Shown piece by piece: positions 1 to 10,985 of a stretch of 64,000 nt of DNA. Position 1 is the stretch's first letter, and the number at the start of each line of letters is the position of its first letter. Origin of the DNA: Juglans regia (lineage: Eukaryota > Streptophyta > Magnoliopsida > Fagales > Juglandaceae). The notes beneath the pieces are model-generated. The model saw nothing but the letters and a program-made list of their open reading frames with translations. It was not told the DNA's origin and did not search any database. The DNA lies in contig NC_049914.1 of NCBI RefSeq assembly GCF_001411555.2, forward strand, positions 9,004,273-9,068,272, read 5' to 3'. Both the position numbers and the translations under genes were made by a program.

Positions 1-2406
1 TAAAATCAAAGTTTAAACTCAAAACCTAACTGATACCATATTAAATCATAACTTATATAAAATTCCAAATGTTTAAACTGATAAACAGAGATAAGATTGA
101 TTACTAAAAGTATATCATAATATAGCTTCGTGATCAAGACTGTTGGGATGCTAAATGTATAATCAGAAACAAGAGCTAGCTGTCAGGTCTCATACGATGC
201 CAATATTCATCCTAGTACTCCTTTCAACCTCTCTAATTCCACGGCTGAAAAAAACTTTTTTTTTTTTTAAAAAAAAAAGGAAAACCCGTGAATCCGACGG
301 AACCGGTTCAATCTGGTATCGATTTCTATTTAAAAAAATTGGTTGAAAATCAGTTGGGTTCTAATTTTGGTTTTTAGAACATGGACTGATACATAAATAT
401 ATATATTTTTTAATTTTTTATCTTATATATAAATATATAATATTTTATTTTATATTATATATATTATATGCTAAATTGATAATTAATGTAACATGAAATT
501 TTAAAATCTTATTATTCATGTCTAATAATCTAATAACATAAAATTATCTTCTTTAGATAACAAGCATTGAAGCAAAAGATGTGCCAGATTTGTTTTGTCT
601 AGATAATGAGAGCATGGTACCAAATTTCTAATATATTCAGTTTGTCATTGCAATATTAGAATATTTTATTTCTAATATATTCAGTGTTGGAATCTTTGAG
701 TTTTAAAAAAATATTATTCAGTGTATGATAATATTTATTTGGGAAAAATCAGATTGAAACTAATAAAATTGAAAGTTTCAATTTTAGTGATGAATCAGTT
801 CGGTATCAGTTCTTCAATTCTCAAAATTGATATATACTAGTTCGGTTCTAAAATATATCTAAAATCGGACCGAATTGAATTAATTACACCCATATTCTCT
901 TCCTCGTGATCCTTTAAATTATGATAATGTTATTACATATACTGGACCGAATCAAATTAATTACATCCTACTCTCTTCATCCTTTAAATTATGATAATGT
1001 TATTATATATACCAGATCATCAATCGAGTCAGTATATATACGATGATCATTGCATGATCGATCAACTTTTCTTCCATCCTAACCAACACCATGTGACTAC
1101 AACAGAGGTTAGCTTCATATATTAATATGGTGACGTCTAAACATTATATATATAGGAAATCCTTTGGAAATGCTATAACATAAAAACATCTGAATCTCTT
1201 TTTCTTTCACTGATCATTTACGAGCTAGCCGGTTTTGATCTTGCACCATTCTTCTTCATGGCCCTTACCCTTCATCTTGCAGCTAGCAGCTAGCATTCAA
1301 AGCTCGCAATCTTGATAGACTCGTGTCCCAGTTTGGATACTTAAGAATATATTAATATATCTATAAATTGTAATAAAATTATTTGAGTTAAGATGCTTTA
1401 TTGAGTTTTAAAAAATGAGAGAAAAAAAATTGAATAAAATATTATAAAGTTAAAAAATTATTTGAATACAAATTTTTAATATAATTTTTGTTTTAAATTT
1501 TGAAAAAGTATTATTATTTTTTGTTTTTGATTGCAAGTTTGAGAAATTTATAATAATTAGATGAAAAAGTTAAAAATTTGAAATTAAAAAGTATTTGGTA
1601 TTTGAGTGATATTTGGAAAAAAAAATATATGAGAATATCAAAGAATAGTTGAGAATAGTGGTGTTGCCAAATGTGCCTGGCCTCAAGGCTGAGCACCAAT
1701 CAGAGTTAGAAAGCCCTAATTTCGACTCTGACTCCTACTCTTTGTTGAAGTTCGACTCCGAACTCCAACTCCTACCACTGTAAACTCCGTTATGACTTTG
1801 ACTTGTCGGAGTGGAGTCGGATCCATAACCACCCAATCATATATTCACAGCTAGCAAAAAAATTACCACCCAATACAACCACCAAAGATTGACAGATTCA
1901 ACCAGCAAAATCACTCAAAAATTACAACCACCAAATCACAAACCCCAAATCTTGAAGCAAATTTACTCAAAAATCATCCCAAAATGCTTATGTACCAAAA
2001 ATGAAAAATCAACATGCCTACCTATGGTGGTGAATGGAAGAGACGCTTATGGTGAACTAGTGGTGAACGACGAAGGGAGGAGAGAGAGAGAGAGGCGAAG
2101 AGCTGGGTAGAGACAAATCATTGGCAAAGGGACTTAGGCTTACAAGATAAAAGAGACTTGGGTTAGAGAGAGAAGCCAACGACAAGGCGTAGGGGCAAGG
2201 GCAGTGAGCGAAGGGAGAAGAGAAACAATTTCGACTTTTGATATTGAATTGGAATGACTAATGAGGTCGGGGGGCACAAAACCCTAACCATAAAAAAATG
2301 TCGTTTTAAAGTGTTTTACTTAGAAGTGCGGTTGTTTGGGGAGGTGTTGGCTCAAATGACGCCATTTGTTTTACTCCATTTTGGCCATTATGGGTTTGAC
2401 TGCCAG
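1..2406. other. AT-rich intergenic region with decayed transposon pieces
   Basis: No gene is recognisable. About 282-892 contains scattered GGTTCGGT/ACCGG words and ends in ATTACACCCAT; it looks like an old relative of the TAGGRGTGTAA-ended element at 2407-3200. About 1330-1680 resembles a degraded MITE in reverse orientation (CAGTTTGGATA at one end, poly-A/T rich core). About 1720-1830 is rich in GACTCC/ACTCCGA words, and the same words recur at 57.9-58.05 kb. The small open frames here have no family signature. Confidence 0.4.
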
Positions 2407-3200
2407 TAGGAGTGTAAATTCAAACCGGAAAACCGGTCCAGGACTGGTTCTTAGAATGTGAAAACCAATCGATTTCGGTTTAAAGATTTTTCGGATCGGA
2501 CCGGACTGGTTGATAAAAATTATATATAAAAAATAATATTTGTATTATTGTATATATAAGTTTTATACAAAATATTATATATATATATATATTAATATAT
2601 ATAAGTTTTATATATCATGTATAATTATAAATTTTTATGTAAAATTTTTATATATAATATATATAATTATATATATTCATATATGAAATAATTTCTTATT
2701 ATAATTTATAAATTATTACATAAAATGTTAATAATAAATCACCAAAAATTTATAACTAATACTAATAATATAATATAGACTAATGACTATAGTTATACTT
2801 ATAATTAATACTACAAGTTTTTACTATTAGTTTATAACTAATACTAATATTAAATATATAGTTTATAATTAATACTAATATATAACTTATAATTATACCA
2901 ATAGTCTAATATTAATACTATTATATAGTCTAATATATTAATAAAAGTATAAAACAGTTTTTTTTAAATCAGTTTTTTTTTTTTTTTATAAAAAATTTTG
3001 AATGACAAATTGTGAAATTTATATTTTAAAAAAATGGGAAAAACGGAATGGGCCGGACCGGAAACCGGTAAAACCGGAAGTACCGGTTTAGGAGGATAAC
3101 TGGTACGTAATCGGTTTTGAAAAATACGAAACCGATACATACTGATTTCGGTCCTAGATTTTGTCTAAAACCGGACTGAACCGGATCGGTTACACCCCTA
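2407..3200. mobile_element. Non-autonomous hAT-like element
   Basis: The ends are inverted relatives: TAGGAGTGTAAATTCAAACC on the left and TTACACCCCTA on the right, whose complement reads TAGGGGTGTAACC. Subterminal regions on both sides are packed with ACCGGNNCGG-type words. The core is almost pure A/T with no coding capacity. The 8 bp before the element (ACTGCCAG) and the 8 bp after it (GCTGCCAG) agree at 7 positions, which fits the 8-bp target duplication of the hAT superfamily. Related elements sit at 33406-35126 and 33686-34560. Confidence 0.65.
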
Positions 3201-4336
3201 GCTGCCAGGTTTTTGAGCTTCTAAGCCCTCTTATTAGTCTATTTATTATTAGCCTATTTAGATTATAGTATAAATATATTATTTTATAATAATTAACTCA
3301 TACTAGTACACCTGCGACAGAAAAATGCAAAAAAAATTTTGACTTGACTTGGTTTGTTGGAGTTTGATTTTTTGAATTTTTACTCGGCACTGGCCCTAAA
3401 TCGAATGAAGTCGTTGAAATAGGTAGCGGTCGGTTGCTAACTACTTTCGCCTTTGAGTGAAGTATAGATATGGATAACTAGTAGTACAAGTACACGAAGG
3501 TCACATTAATATATGTATATATATTATATGGTCCATGCCATGAAGCTACTTTAGAAAACCGCATGCCTCAAGCTGCTAGCTAGCTATGCACCGACGAAGT
3601 TTTCAAACCAACATAATGTCAAAAGGCGGTCTTTATTTTGGAGTTCCACGAAAATAATCGCACGTACGTTGATTCTCCTCTTGGAGAAGCGAGCTAGGAC
3701 CTCTTTAATGGTGGTTCTCCCATTATTCATGCACAAAATTAGTCTACGGTTGCGTTTGATTGGCATAAAGGCATGCTAAAAATTAATAGGAAGAAGAAGT
3801 AAGAAGAATATTCATTCTCTAACATAATTCCTCTCAAAGATGAAAAGTATATATTCTAGGGACATTATTTAAAATATTTATAAAAATATTACATTTTATT
3901 AACTTTTAATTTTTTAAAGAAATTTGTGGATAGCCGCCAACCGATCACCTAACATCCATTTTTGGTGGCCTTCGATGGCCGATCAACCACCAAACTCTGG
4001 ATGGCTTGATCATTTTTAGGCCTCGGTCATTTTCATAAAAATTTTCAACTCAACTCATCTAATTATTACAATTTTTTTAAATTTTCACATAAAATAAAAT
4101 AAACAATTCAACTTTTTCAAATATCAAAATAAAAATAATATTAAAAAAAATGAGAATATCTTTTCAACGGTCATGCTGTTATTAGGCTGAAAACAACCTT
4201 TAATAATTTTCTGTAGTGTAGCCCATCTATGGATTAATAATGGATGTGTGGCACACAGTAACAAAACCCGTAATGGAAATCAAATCCCTCATCTGCTCGA
4301 TGACTCTACTCTCTCTCATCACTCTGCTACTAGATC
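3201..4336. other. Intergenic, no gene seen
   Basis: AT-rich spacer. About 4030-4180 matches the core of the Tourist-like MITE family (CTCAACTCATCTAATTATTACAA followed by an AT-rich core) but lacks clear ends. Nothing else is recognisable. Confidence 0.4.
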
Positions 4337-4506
4337 TGACACCCCATATAATAAGGATAAGGGTAGGTGGTGTATGAAATCTCACATTGCTTGGGAAAGA
4401 GAATTTATTGCTCTTTATAAGGTTTCAATAGAGCTCCAATTGTATCATTGACTAGTCTTTTTGGAGTATAGGCCATGTGGTTTGGGCTTTCTATTGAGAC
4501 GTTATA
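4337..4506 (+). repeat. 5' LTR of the TRIM element
   Basis: Direct repeat of 4608-4779. Shared landmarks are ATAAGGATAA, ATTGACTAGTCTTTTTG and GGCCATGTGGTTTGGGCTTT. The terminal CA has become TA. Confidence 0.85.
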
Positions 4507-4508
4507 AA

Positions 4509-4520
4509 TGGTATCAGAGC
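4509..4520 (+). promoter_or_regulatory. Primer-binding site for tRNA-iMet (reverse-transcription start)
   Basis: TGGTATCAGAGC lies 2 nt after the 5' LTR end. This is the standard plant LTR-retrotransposon minus-strand priming site. Confidence 0.85.
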
Positions 4521-4607
4521 CTATTCCAACAAAAAATGTGGGACTTGAGCCGTGTCACTTTCGATAGATTGGTCCGACGAGGACGTCAAGATTTAAGAGG
4601 GGGAGAT

Positions 4608-4779
4608 TGTAAAAACCCATAAAATAAGGATAATGATAGGTTGTGTATGAGATCTCACATTACTTGGGAATAAAAATTTCTTACTCTTTATAAGATTTCA
4701 ATGGAACTCCAATTGAATTATTGACTAGTCTTTTTGAAGTATAGGCCATGTGGTTTGGGCTTTCTATTGAGACGTTACA
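4608..4779 (+). repeat. 3' LTR of the TRIM element
   Basis: 172 bp with intact TG...CA ends (TGTAAAAACCC ... GACGTTACA), preceded by a polypurine tract at 4595-4606. Confidence 0.85.
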
Positions 4780-5978
4780 AGATTAGATCTATCAACGCCC
4801 CTAGATCCATCGATGTCGCCCCCTCTCCTCTTTTCCACCACTCTCATCGACGGCACTCACTCTAATTATCACAAGAAATGCTAGGTTTGTTCTTGATTGT
4901 CTAGGTTCCGAATAATTCCTTGCATCTTTTGTAATGCACAATGTCAGATTTGGCATTTTATTTAGGTTGGGAAAAATAAAATCACATAAGCTCATTCTTG
5001 TTTGTTCTAGATAATGCCTTGCATTTTATTTGGGTTGGAAAAAAAAAAATCACATGTAGATTTGGCATAGAAAAAAAATCACAAAATTTGCCGTTTCGAT
5101 AGGAAAAAAATCAAACAATTTATACAGTGATTAGAGAATGATGGTAGGACGGTGGTGACTGGGATGGTAGGTAATGGTCCAATGGCGGCATAAATCAATG
5201 TGACGAAAGCAGAGCAAAGAGGAGGGGAAGCGAGCTTTTCTTTATGGAGTGAGACTATTGAAATTATTGTATAATTTATGACGTGGCAGCAGATGAAATG
5301 AGAGTTACTTTCCTTCTAATATCAGCCCGACTGCTTAGAAGTAGAACTCTAAAAAAATATATTCTAGTAATATTTTATTTAATTTTTAACTTTTATTTCA
5401 ACTTATTTTATCCCATTTTCAAAAATAAACACGTCCTTAAAGAAATTTTCGAAAACTTGTATACAAAGAAAACAATATATTTTTTATTTTTAGAAAAATT
5501 TAATTAAAAAAAATTGTTCGTCCACGTGTGTATTCGTAGAAGTTGTTTTGGAAAGGTTTCTGCAAAGCAAATTAGCCGTGACTCAGGCGTGGAGAGCACA
5601 TGGGGGTTGGAGTTCATCAGATTAATGGATGTGACAACTTTGCCATGCCAACGTAAGTTAAAAACTAGCAATGCCAGATAGTCCGGCAGCCCACGCTTCC
5701 TACCCAATTTGCTCATTATTGTTTCCATGTGACCTATTCCTTCTTGTACAAGTAAATATAAATTCCATCCCCACTCTTTCTTCTTCTTTTTTTAATATCC
5801 TATACAACATTTCATTCAGTGCGAAAAGTTTATGGTTGTTCGATTGGATACATTTTCTGCCTATATAATTGGGAGTGACTCCTTAACTCAATGACTTTAT
5901 TGCTTACAAATATAAGTAAGGCCACAATAACTTGCCACGCATGATATTTTTTCTTTTCTTTTTTTTTTAAAAAAAGAA

Positions 5979-6014
<36 letters not shown>

Positions 6015-9000
6015 CAGAAGTTTTGAGTGCAGTCAGTCTAGCACATCAATGACGGATTCAACAATTTTTCTTAAAGAGGCCAACTTTTCTACGCACGAGA
6101 TGTTTACGTAAAATAAAAAAATATTACAAAATATAAAGCATAATTGTATATAAAATTAAATTTTGATAATTTTTCAAATAGTATAAAAATAACATTTTAA
6201 AAACACAACTTAATGTCTATTTCAGATTTAATTTTTACGACAATATTTTGTAGAATAATATTTATCTATTATTATTTTTATAAATATGAAGTATTTAAAA
6301 ATTATTTTCTTCATAGCAACTAGCTATTGAGTGATCTTTTAGAATGTCATAGTAATGCATTCTAATATGTAAGCTAGTTTATCAAACTTCATGTAAACTC
6401 TATCTATTTTGGTGTCACATTAAGTATATAGAATGCTACAATTGAGACCTTAAATAAAAATTCTCCTTGCTCAATGAAGTTTAGAGGATAAAACATCTCT
6501 ACTACTTTTTATATAAACCATTAATTTTAAATAGTTTTTATTGTATTTTCACTTTAGATTCTAGATTAAGAAACTTAATATTGTATAATAAAAAATTTTG
6601 GGATCAATGTTAATAGTTTATTATTTCTCCTAATTTTAGTGGGGCCACATCCTTAAAAATAGATAATATATAGAAATTTTACAGAGTTATAGGAAAAAAT
6701 TAGATAGAGACATTTCTATATATACTGAAATTTTACAAAATTTTAAAAAGTATATGGGAATAAGAAAATTTTAAATTTTTTGGGGGCTCAATTTCTATAT
6801 ATATGTATATATATACATGAAATTATGAATAAAGTTTAGGGACTATTTTGAAAAAAAATTGGGTGGGTCATGGCACCCCAAGCTCAATGTAGATCCGTCG
6901 CTGTAGCACACGATCTTATAACATTAATATAGAGAGAGAGGGATCTTTCAATCACTTTTTTGTTTTCTTTTTTTATTGCCGGTCATGTATTGTCTGGAAA
7001 TGGGTAAATTATGAGGCCAATATTGCAGTAAGAAAGTGTAAACCAAGATTCTAACCTATACACAATCATAAAAGCTTAGACCTTCGACGTTTACAAGCCC
7101 ATTTTTGTTTTATTACTTTCGAAAAATATAAAAATAAAAAAAAAATTAACAGAAAAATGAAAATGGTGCAACATTTAGGTACTTCTGTGCATGGCTGCTG
7201 ACCGGGGGTTTGAATTTTTTGGGTGCACCTAAATTTCAAATATTGAACAATATTCCATAATGGCAGTAGGTGGTCATGTGCAATATCATCAATATCTCAA
7301 ATAATTTCAGGAATTATAGATCTCCGCCATCATGAGCCCCAAAGTAGTAATTTTGTGCTTTTTCTATTATATATATGATGTGAAATTCATAGATCAGAGT
7401 GAAAACACAGTCTCTGATCAAACGTACATGTTCTTCTTGCTTTACTGAACTTATTGCATACATGATTTTCTTGGTTTGGTTTGATTTCACATTTGCCTAA
7501 CTCTTTTTATCTTTCGGCCAAACTTTAGAACTTAAAACAATTAATATCCGTCAAATTGATCGATCCCAAAGGATGATGAGAATCTGGAATGCGAATGCAC
7601 AACTTTCCAACAAACGACGATCGAACTGATTATTTAGATATCTAATCCAAATTGAAATTTGCAGCTTAAACTTATTAAGTTTGTGGCACAAAATCCAAAT
7701 CCTGCCACGTAATTATTTTCATGTAGATTATTAATTACGTACATAAATACGATGTGTTTGTTGACAAACAAAGAAAGTTCCTAGCTAGATGAGAAAGAAG
7801 ACAAAAATAAAAGGAGGTCTTGGTACTCATCATCGATCTTTCTAATTAGATACTAATGAAGGCATCCAATGCATGTATCTCCATTAACTAACTAACTTTT
7901 CTGTAAACCAAGAATAATTAAAATTTAAAGTTGCTGGTAATTAAAAAATATTGTAACTTCTTTTTCTTTCGTTGACATCTCGAAATATATATTTTATCTA
8001 ATAGAACTATAGGATGAAGAGATTGTAAATGTTGAAGGATCTAACTTTTTGAATACTCAGATATTATATCTTATTATTATTTATTATTTTATTATTATTT
8101 TTTACTATTATTTAATATTTTATATTATTAACATGATACCTCATACTATCTTACTATCTAAACGTAACTTAAATTTAAATAAATAATATTAAAATAATAA
8201 TAATTTTCATTATGAATTTCGTCATCTTTAATCTTACTTGCTAATAGAGTTGATTTTACGTGATTTTATTTTTTAACAAGTTTGAACATAATTATGTTAT
8301 ATAATTAATATACCTAAAATGACAAAATATAAATAAAAATTATTTCTTAAGAATCTAACTTACAGTTACAAGCAAACATAAATAAGTTAAGAACAATGAT
8401 TGTTCGAGCAACATGCATGCATGCTGAGGAGAGGTGGCAAAGTAAAAAGAAAAAAAAATGGTACGGAGACTTAAGATTTGCGCGGGCGCGCGTGCGTGTG
8501 GCTCGAGATTATGTTTGGTGTGGTGTGTGGTGGCCCACAAACAGTTAAAACGCCTTCTGGGGCAGGGGCAGGGGCAGGGGCAGGGGCAGCATATGGACCG
8601 ATGATTACGGGATTAAGTGGGTCCCGACACCCACGTTGGATGCTCGTTACCTCAGTGTCTTATAGTTGGCCCCTGTCTTTTGCTCTTCTGGGCACCATCT
8701 TTCCATTATTACTATTATTATTGGTGGTTTACAATATTTCACGTCTTCATAACCCATTAAATCTTTCCTGGACCCCACGCCCCCCGACCCAAAATTACCC
8801 TCAAATCACAGCCGCTCCTCACGCTTCATCTTCCTGTCACCCTGTGGACCCAAAAAGCAGCTTCTCTGATATATTTTCTTTTGCTTTTTGTTTGTTTATT
8901 TTATTATCAAGTGGTTAGGTAGATTTTTATTATGAAATAATATTAGATAAAAATTAAAAAATTGGATAAAGTATTATTAAAATATAATTTTGATTTTAAA

Positions 9001-9092
9001 TTTTAAAAAATTGAATTATTTTTTATATTTTATTTAAAATTTTAAAAAAATTATAATGATCAAAATGTGATAATTTGTGAAACAACCCAAAC
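4780..9092. other. Long AT-rich intergenic region
   Basis: No protein family is recognisable in any frame. A (TA)n microsatellite lies at about 5982-6011. Near 4880-5080 there is loose local duplication (two partly similar GCATTTTATTT/GGTTGG passages). A GC-rich patch begins at about 8478 (GCGCGGGCGCGCG) and includes the GGGGCA array listed separately. The 146-codon open frame at 8478-8918 runs through that array and has no family motif, so I do not call it. Confidence 0.4.
8559..8588 (+). repeat. GGGGCA minisatellite, 5 perfect units
   Basis: Five head-to-tail copies of the hexamer GGGGCA in an otherwise AT-rich neighbourhood. The G-runs are spaced so that an intramolecular G-quadruplex is possible on the + strand. 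Confidence 0.9.
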
Positions 9093-9095
9093 TTA

Positions 9096-9310
9096 GGCTT
9101 CGTTTGGTTATTAAACATCTCTCAACTCATCTCAACTCATCATTACAACTTTTTCAAATCTCAATACAAAATATAATAAATAATTTAATTTTTTTAAATT
9201 TTAAAATAATAATAATATTAAAAAATAATATTCTAACAATATTTTATCATCTCAACTCAACTCAACTCAACTCAACTCAACTCAACTCACTTCAACATCC
9301 AAACGCAACT
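9096..9310 (+). mobile_element. Tourist-like (PIF/Harbinger) MITE
   Basis: The element starts GGCTTCGTTTGG and ends CCAAACGCAACT, with TTA on both sides (9093-9095 and 9311-9313), the usual TTA/TAA target of PIF/Harbinger elements. The core has the family signature CATTACAACTTTTTCAAAT, TAATAATAATATTAAAAAAT and a CTCAACTCAACT run near the right end (9251-9289, an expanded CAACT array). No coding capacity. Confidence 0.8.
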
Positions 9311-10985
9311 TTAATCTCCTGAATAATGTACAGCAGTTGCTAAGGGTATATAAGTCAGATGGGGAAATAAGTACAGTGTATTATTACAAGGATTTTATAG
9401 AATTTCTAGCTTTACTTTTAAAATAATTATATACTGAATATTTCTTGATAGGAATGATTAATGATAGAATATCATTAGAATAAAGAATTCTGCAAATAGA
9501 ATGTCTTTATAGAATATTGTCTTGCACAGTAAGAAAAAAAAAGGAATATGGTCCATCATATAATATTTAATGGTAACCTATAGAATTTAATAAATAACAT
9601 TAAATGCTTATTAACCAATAAAAAATATTACATCTGATGTAAAACGGTATTCCATCGTCAATATAATATTTTCCTTCTCTTCCGTATTACAAATGAGTCT
9701 TGCTAGGTATAGTCCTCATTGGGGTATGTGTGCGCACGAAGAGGGTGCTCAAGTAATTTTATTATAATTTTGTTCAAATGTTAAAAATATCCCTCACTTC
9801 ACATCATCTTCCTTCTTCTTTCATTCTTATCTCAGACCAAAAGACAGCCAGAGTAAAACTCCAATGCCGTCGGTCATAATCGATGTCATCTTCTCCTCTA
9901 TTGGCCTCTGACCACGTAATAATCGAACTGTTCTCAAGAATTTCAATCGTTATTTTCTAAAAAATAATAATTTTCTCAAATGGGTAAAAATGTTTGTCAA
10001 CAAAAAGCAAAAACTTTGAACCATATTATAACTTTCCACCATAACTATAACAAGAAAGACCACAAAATCACAATCAAAAGATCACAAAATTACAGTCAAT
10101 CAAAACCCAAAAGAAAGAAAAAAGAAAATTTGCAACAAGAGTGTTATAACTCTGCGCATATTTAAACGAAAAGTGAAAAAATAATATACAAAACAAACAA
10201 AAGAGGTAAAAGAAAGAAAGAGAGACACTAGAGTAAGGAAAGACACCCATGGCAGTGGAGGCTTTGGAAATCATCTGTGCATAGAGAATAGAGATAGAGA
10301 GAGTGTGCGTATGCGTGGGTGGGCTAGCACTTTTTGTAGTTGACACTTGGCACGTGAAAGGGAGAGCTTTGTTTATGAGATGAATGAAATGCTCTTAAAT
10401 GAAACGAACCGTTTCGTTTCGTGCGAACGAAGGCCCAACGGAGGACTGTATCTAGAATCTTTTCCATTTACAAATACAAATCATATGCCCCGCGGTAAGG
10501 ACAGAGAAAAACGCGTCTTGGGAGTGGGACAAGCTACAAGCAACCTATAGCCGCTTCTCCCACAGGCCTCAACTGCGTGCAGTACACCTCCTCCCATCGA
10601 TTGGGGAGATGAAACCCTTTGTTTCACGCGGACCCCAACTTATCCGTACACATTTTAACGCAATTGGAGTGTACTTATACGCGACGTCTAGCGAAGGTGG
10701 TTATAACTTATAGACACCCCCCACCACTTTTTAGTTTGCAGAAGAGGGCCCCATAAGTTACGAGTTTCTATTTTGGCCCTATATGAAAGGGAAGGTAAAA
10801 CGAGAAAAATGATGGGCGTGTTTGGAAATTCCAAATGTCGCTCCTGTTGTCACTCCCCAGGCGCCCATAAGTACTCCACCACCACGCCACTTCATCCATC
10901 ATCTCCAATCTATCTCGCTCCCTCTCTCTATTACTCTGTCTCTTGCTCTGTGTTTGTTTTCTAGTGTCTGAAAAAAAAAAGAAAA
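9311..10985. other. Upstream region of the expansin gene
   Basis: Intergenic DNA leading into the expansin. A perfect G-box CACGTG lies at 10351-10356, a candidate bZIP/bHLH site. A weak TATA-like CTATATGAAA occurs at about 10779. The last 70 bp before the start codon are a pyrimidine-rich leader (CTCCCTCTCTCTATTACTC), typical of plant core promoters and 5' leaders. I cannot place the transcription start exactly. The short open frames at 9980-10550 have no family signature. Confidence 0.4.
10351..10356. promoter_or_regulatory. G-box CACGTG upstream of expansin
   Basis: Perfect palindromic G-box about 630 bp upstream of the expansin start codon. Its function is inferred only from the motif. 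Confidence 0.35.

Larger units (their letters stand above)
4337..4779 (+). mobile_element. TRIM retrotransposon (terminal-repeat retrotransposon in miniature)
   Basis: A 443-bp element with two direct LTRs of about 170 bp (4337-4506 and 4608-4779) around a 101-bp interior with no coding capacity. The 3' LTR starts TGTAAAAACCC and ends GACGTTACA. The 5' LTR starts TGACACCCC and ends GACGTTATA. Directly after the 5' LTR is TGGTATCAGAGC (4509-4520), the classic primer-binding site complementary to initiator tRNA-Met. Just before the 3' LTR is the purine tract AAGAGGGGGAGA (4595-4606). The flanking 5-mers AGATC and AGATT are a near-match target duplication. TRIMs are non-autonomous and rely on proteins made elsewhere. 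The two LTRs differ at a number of sites, so this is not a very recent insertion. Confidence 0.88.

Noticed and set aside
8478..8918. 146-codon open frame on the + strand
   Set aside because: It runs through the GGGGCA array and low-complexity text with no domain or splice context.
9251..9289. CAACT array considered as a CRISPR-like or centromeric repeat
   Set aside because: It is a microsatellite expansion inside a MITE; there are no spacers and the host is a plant.
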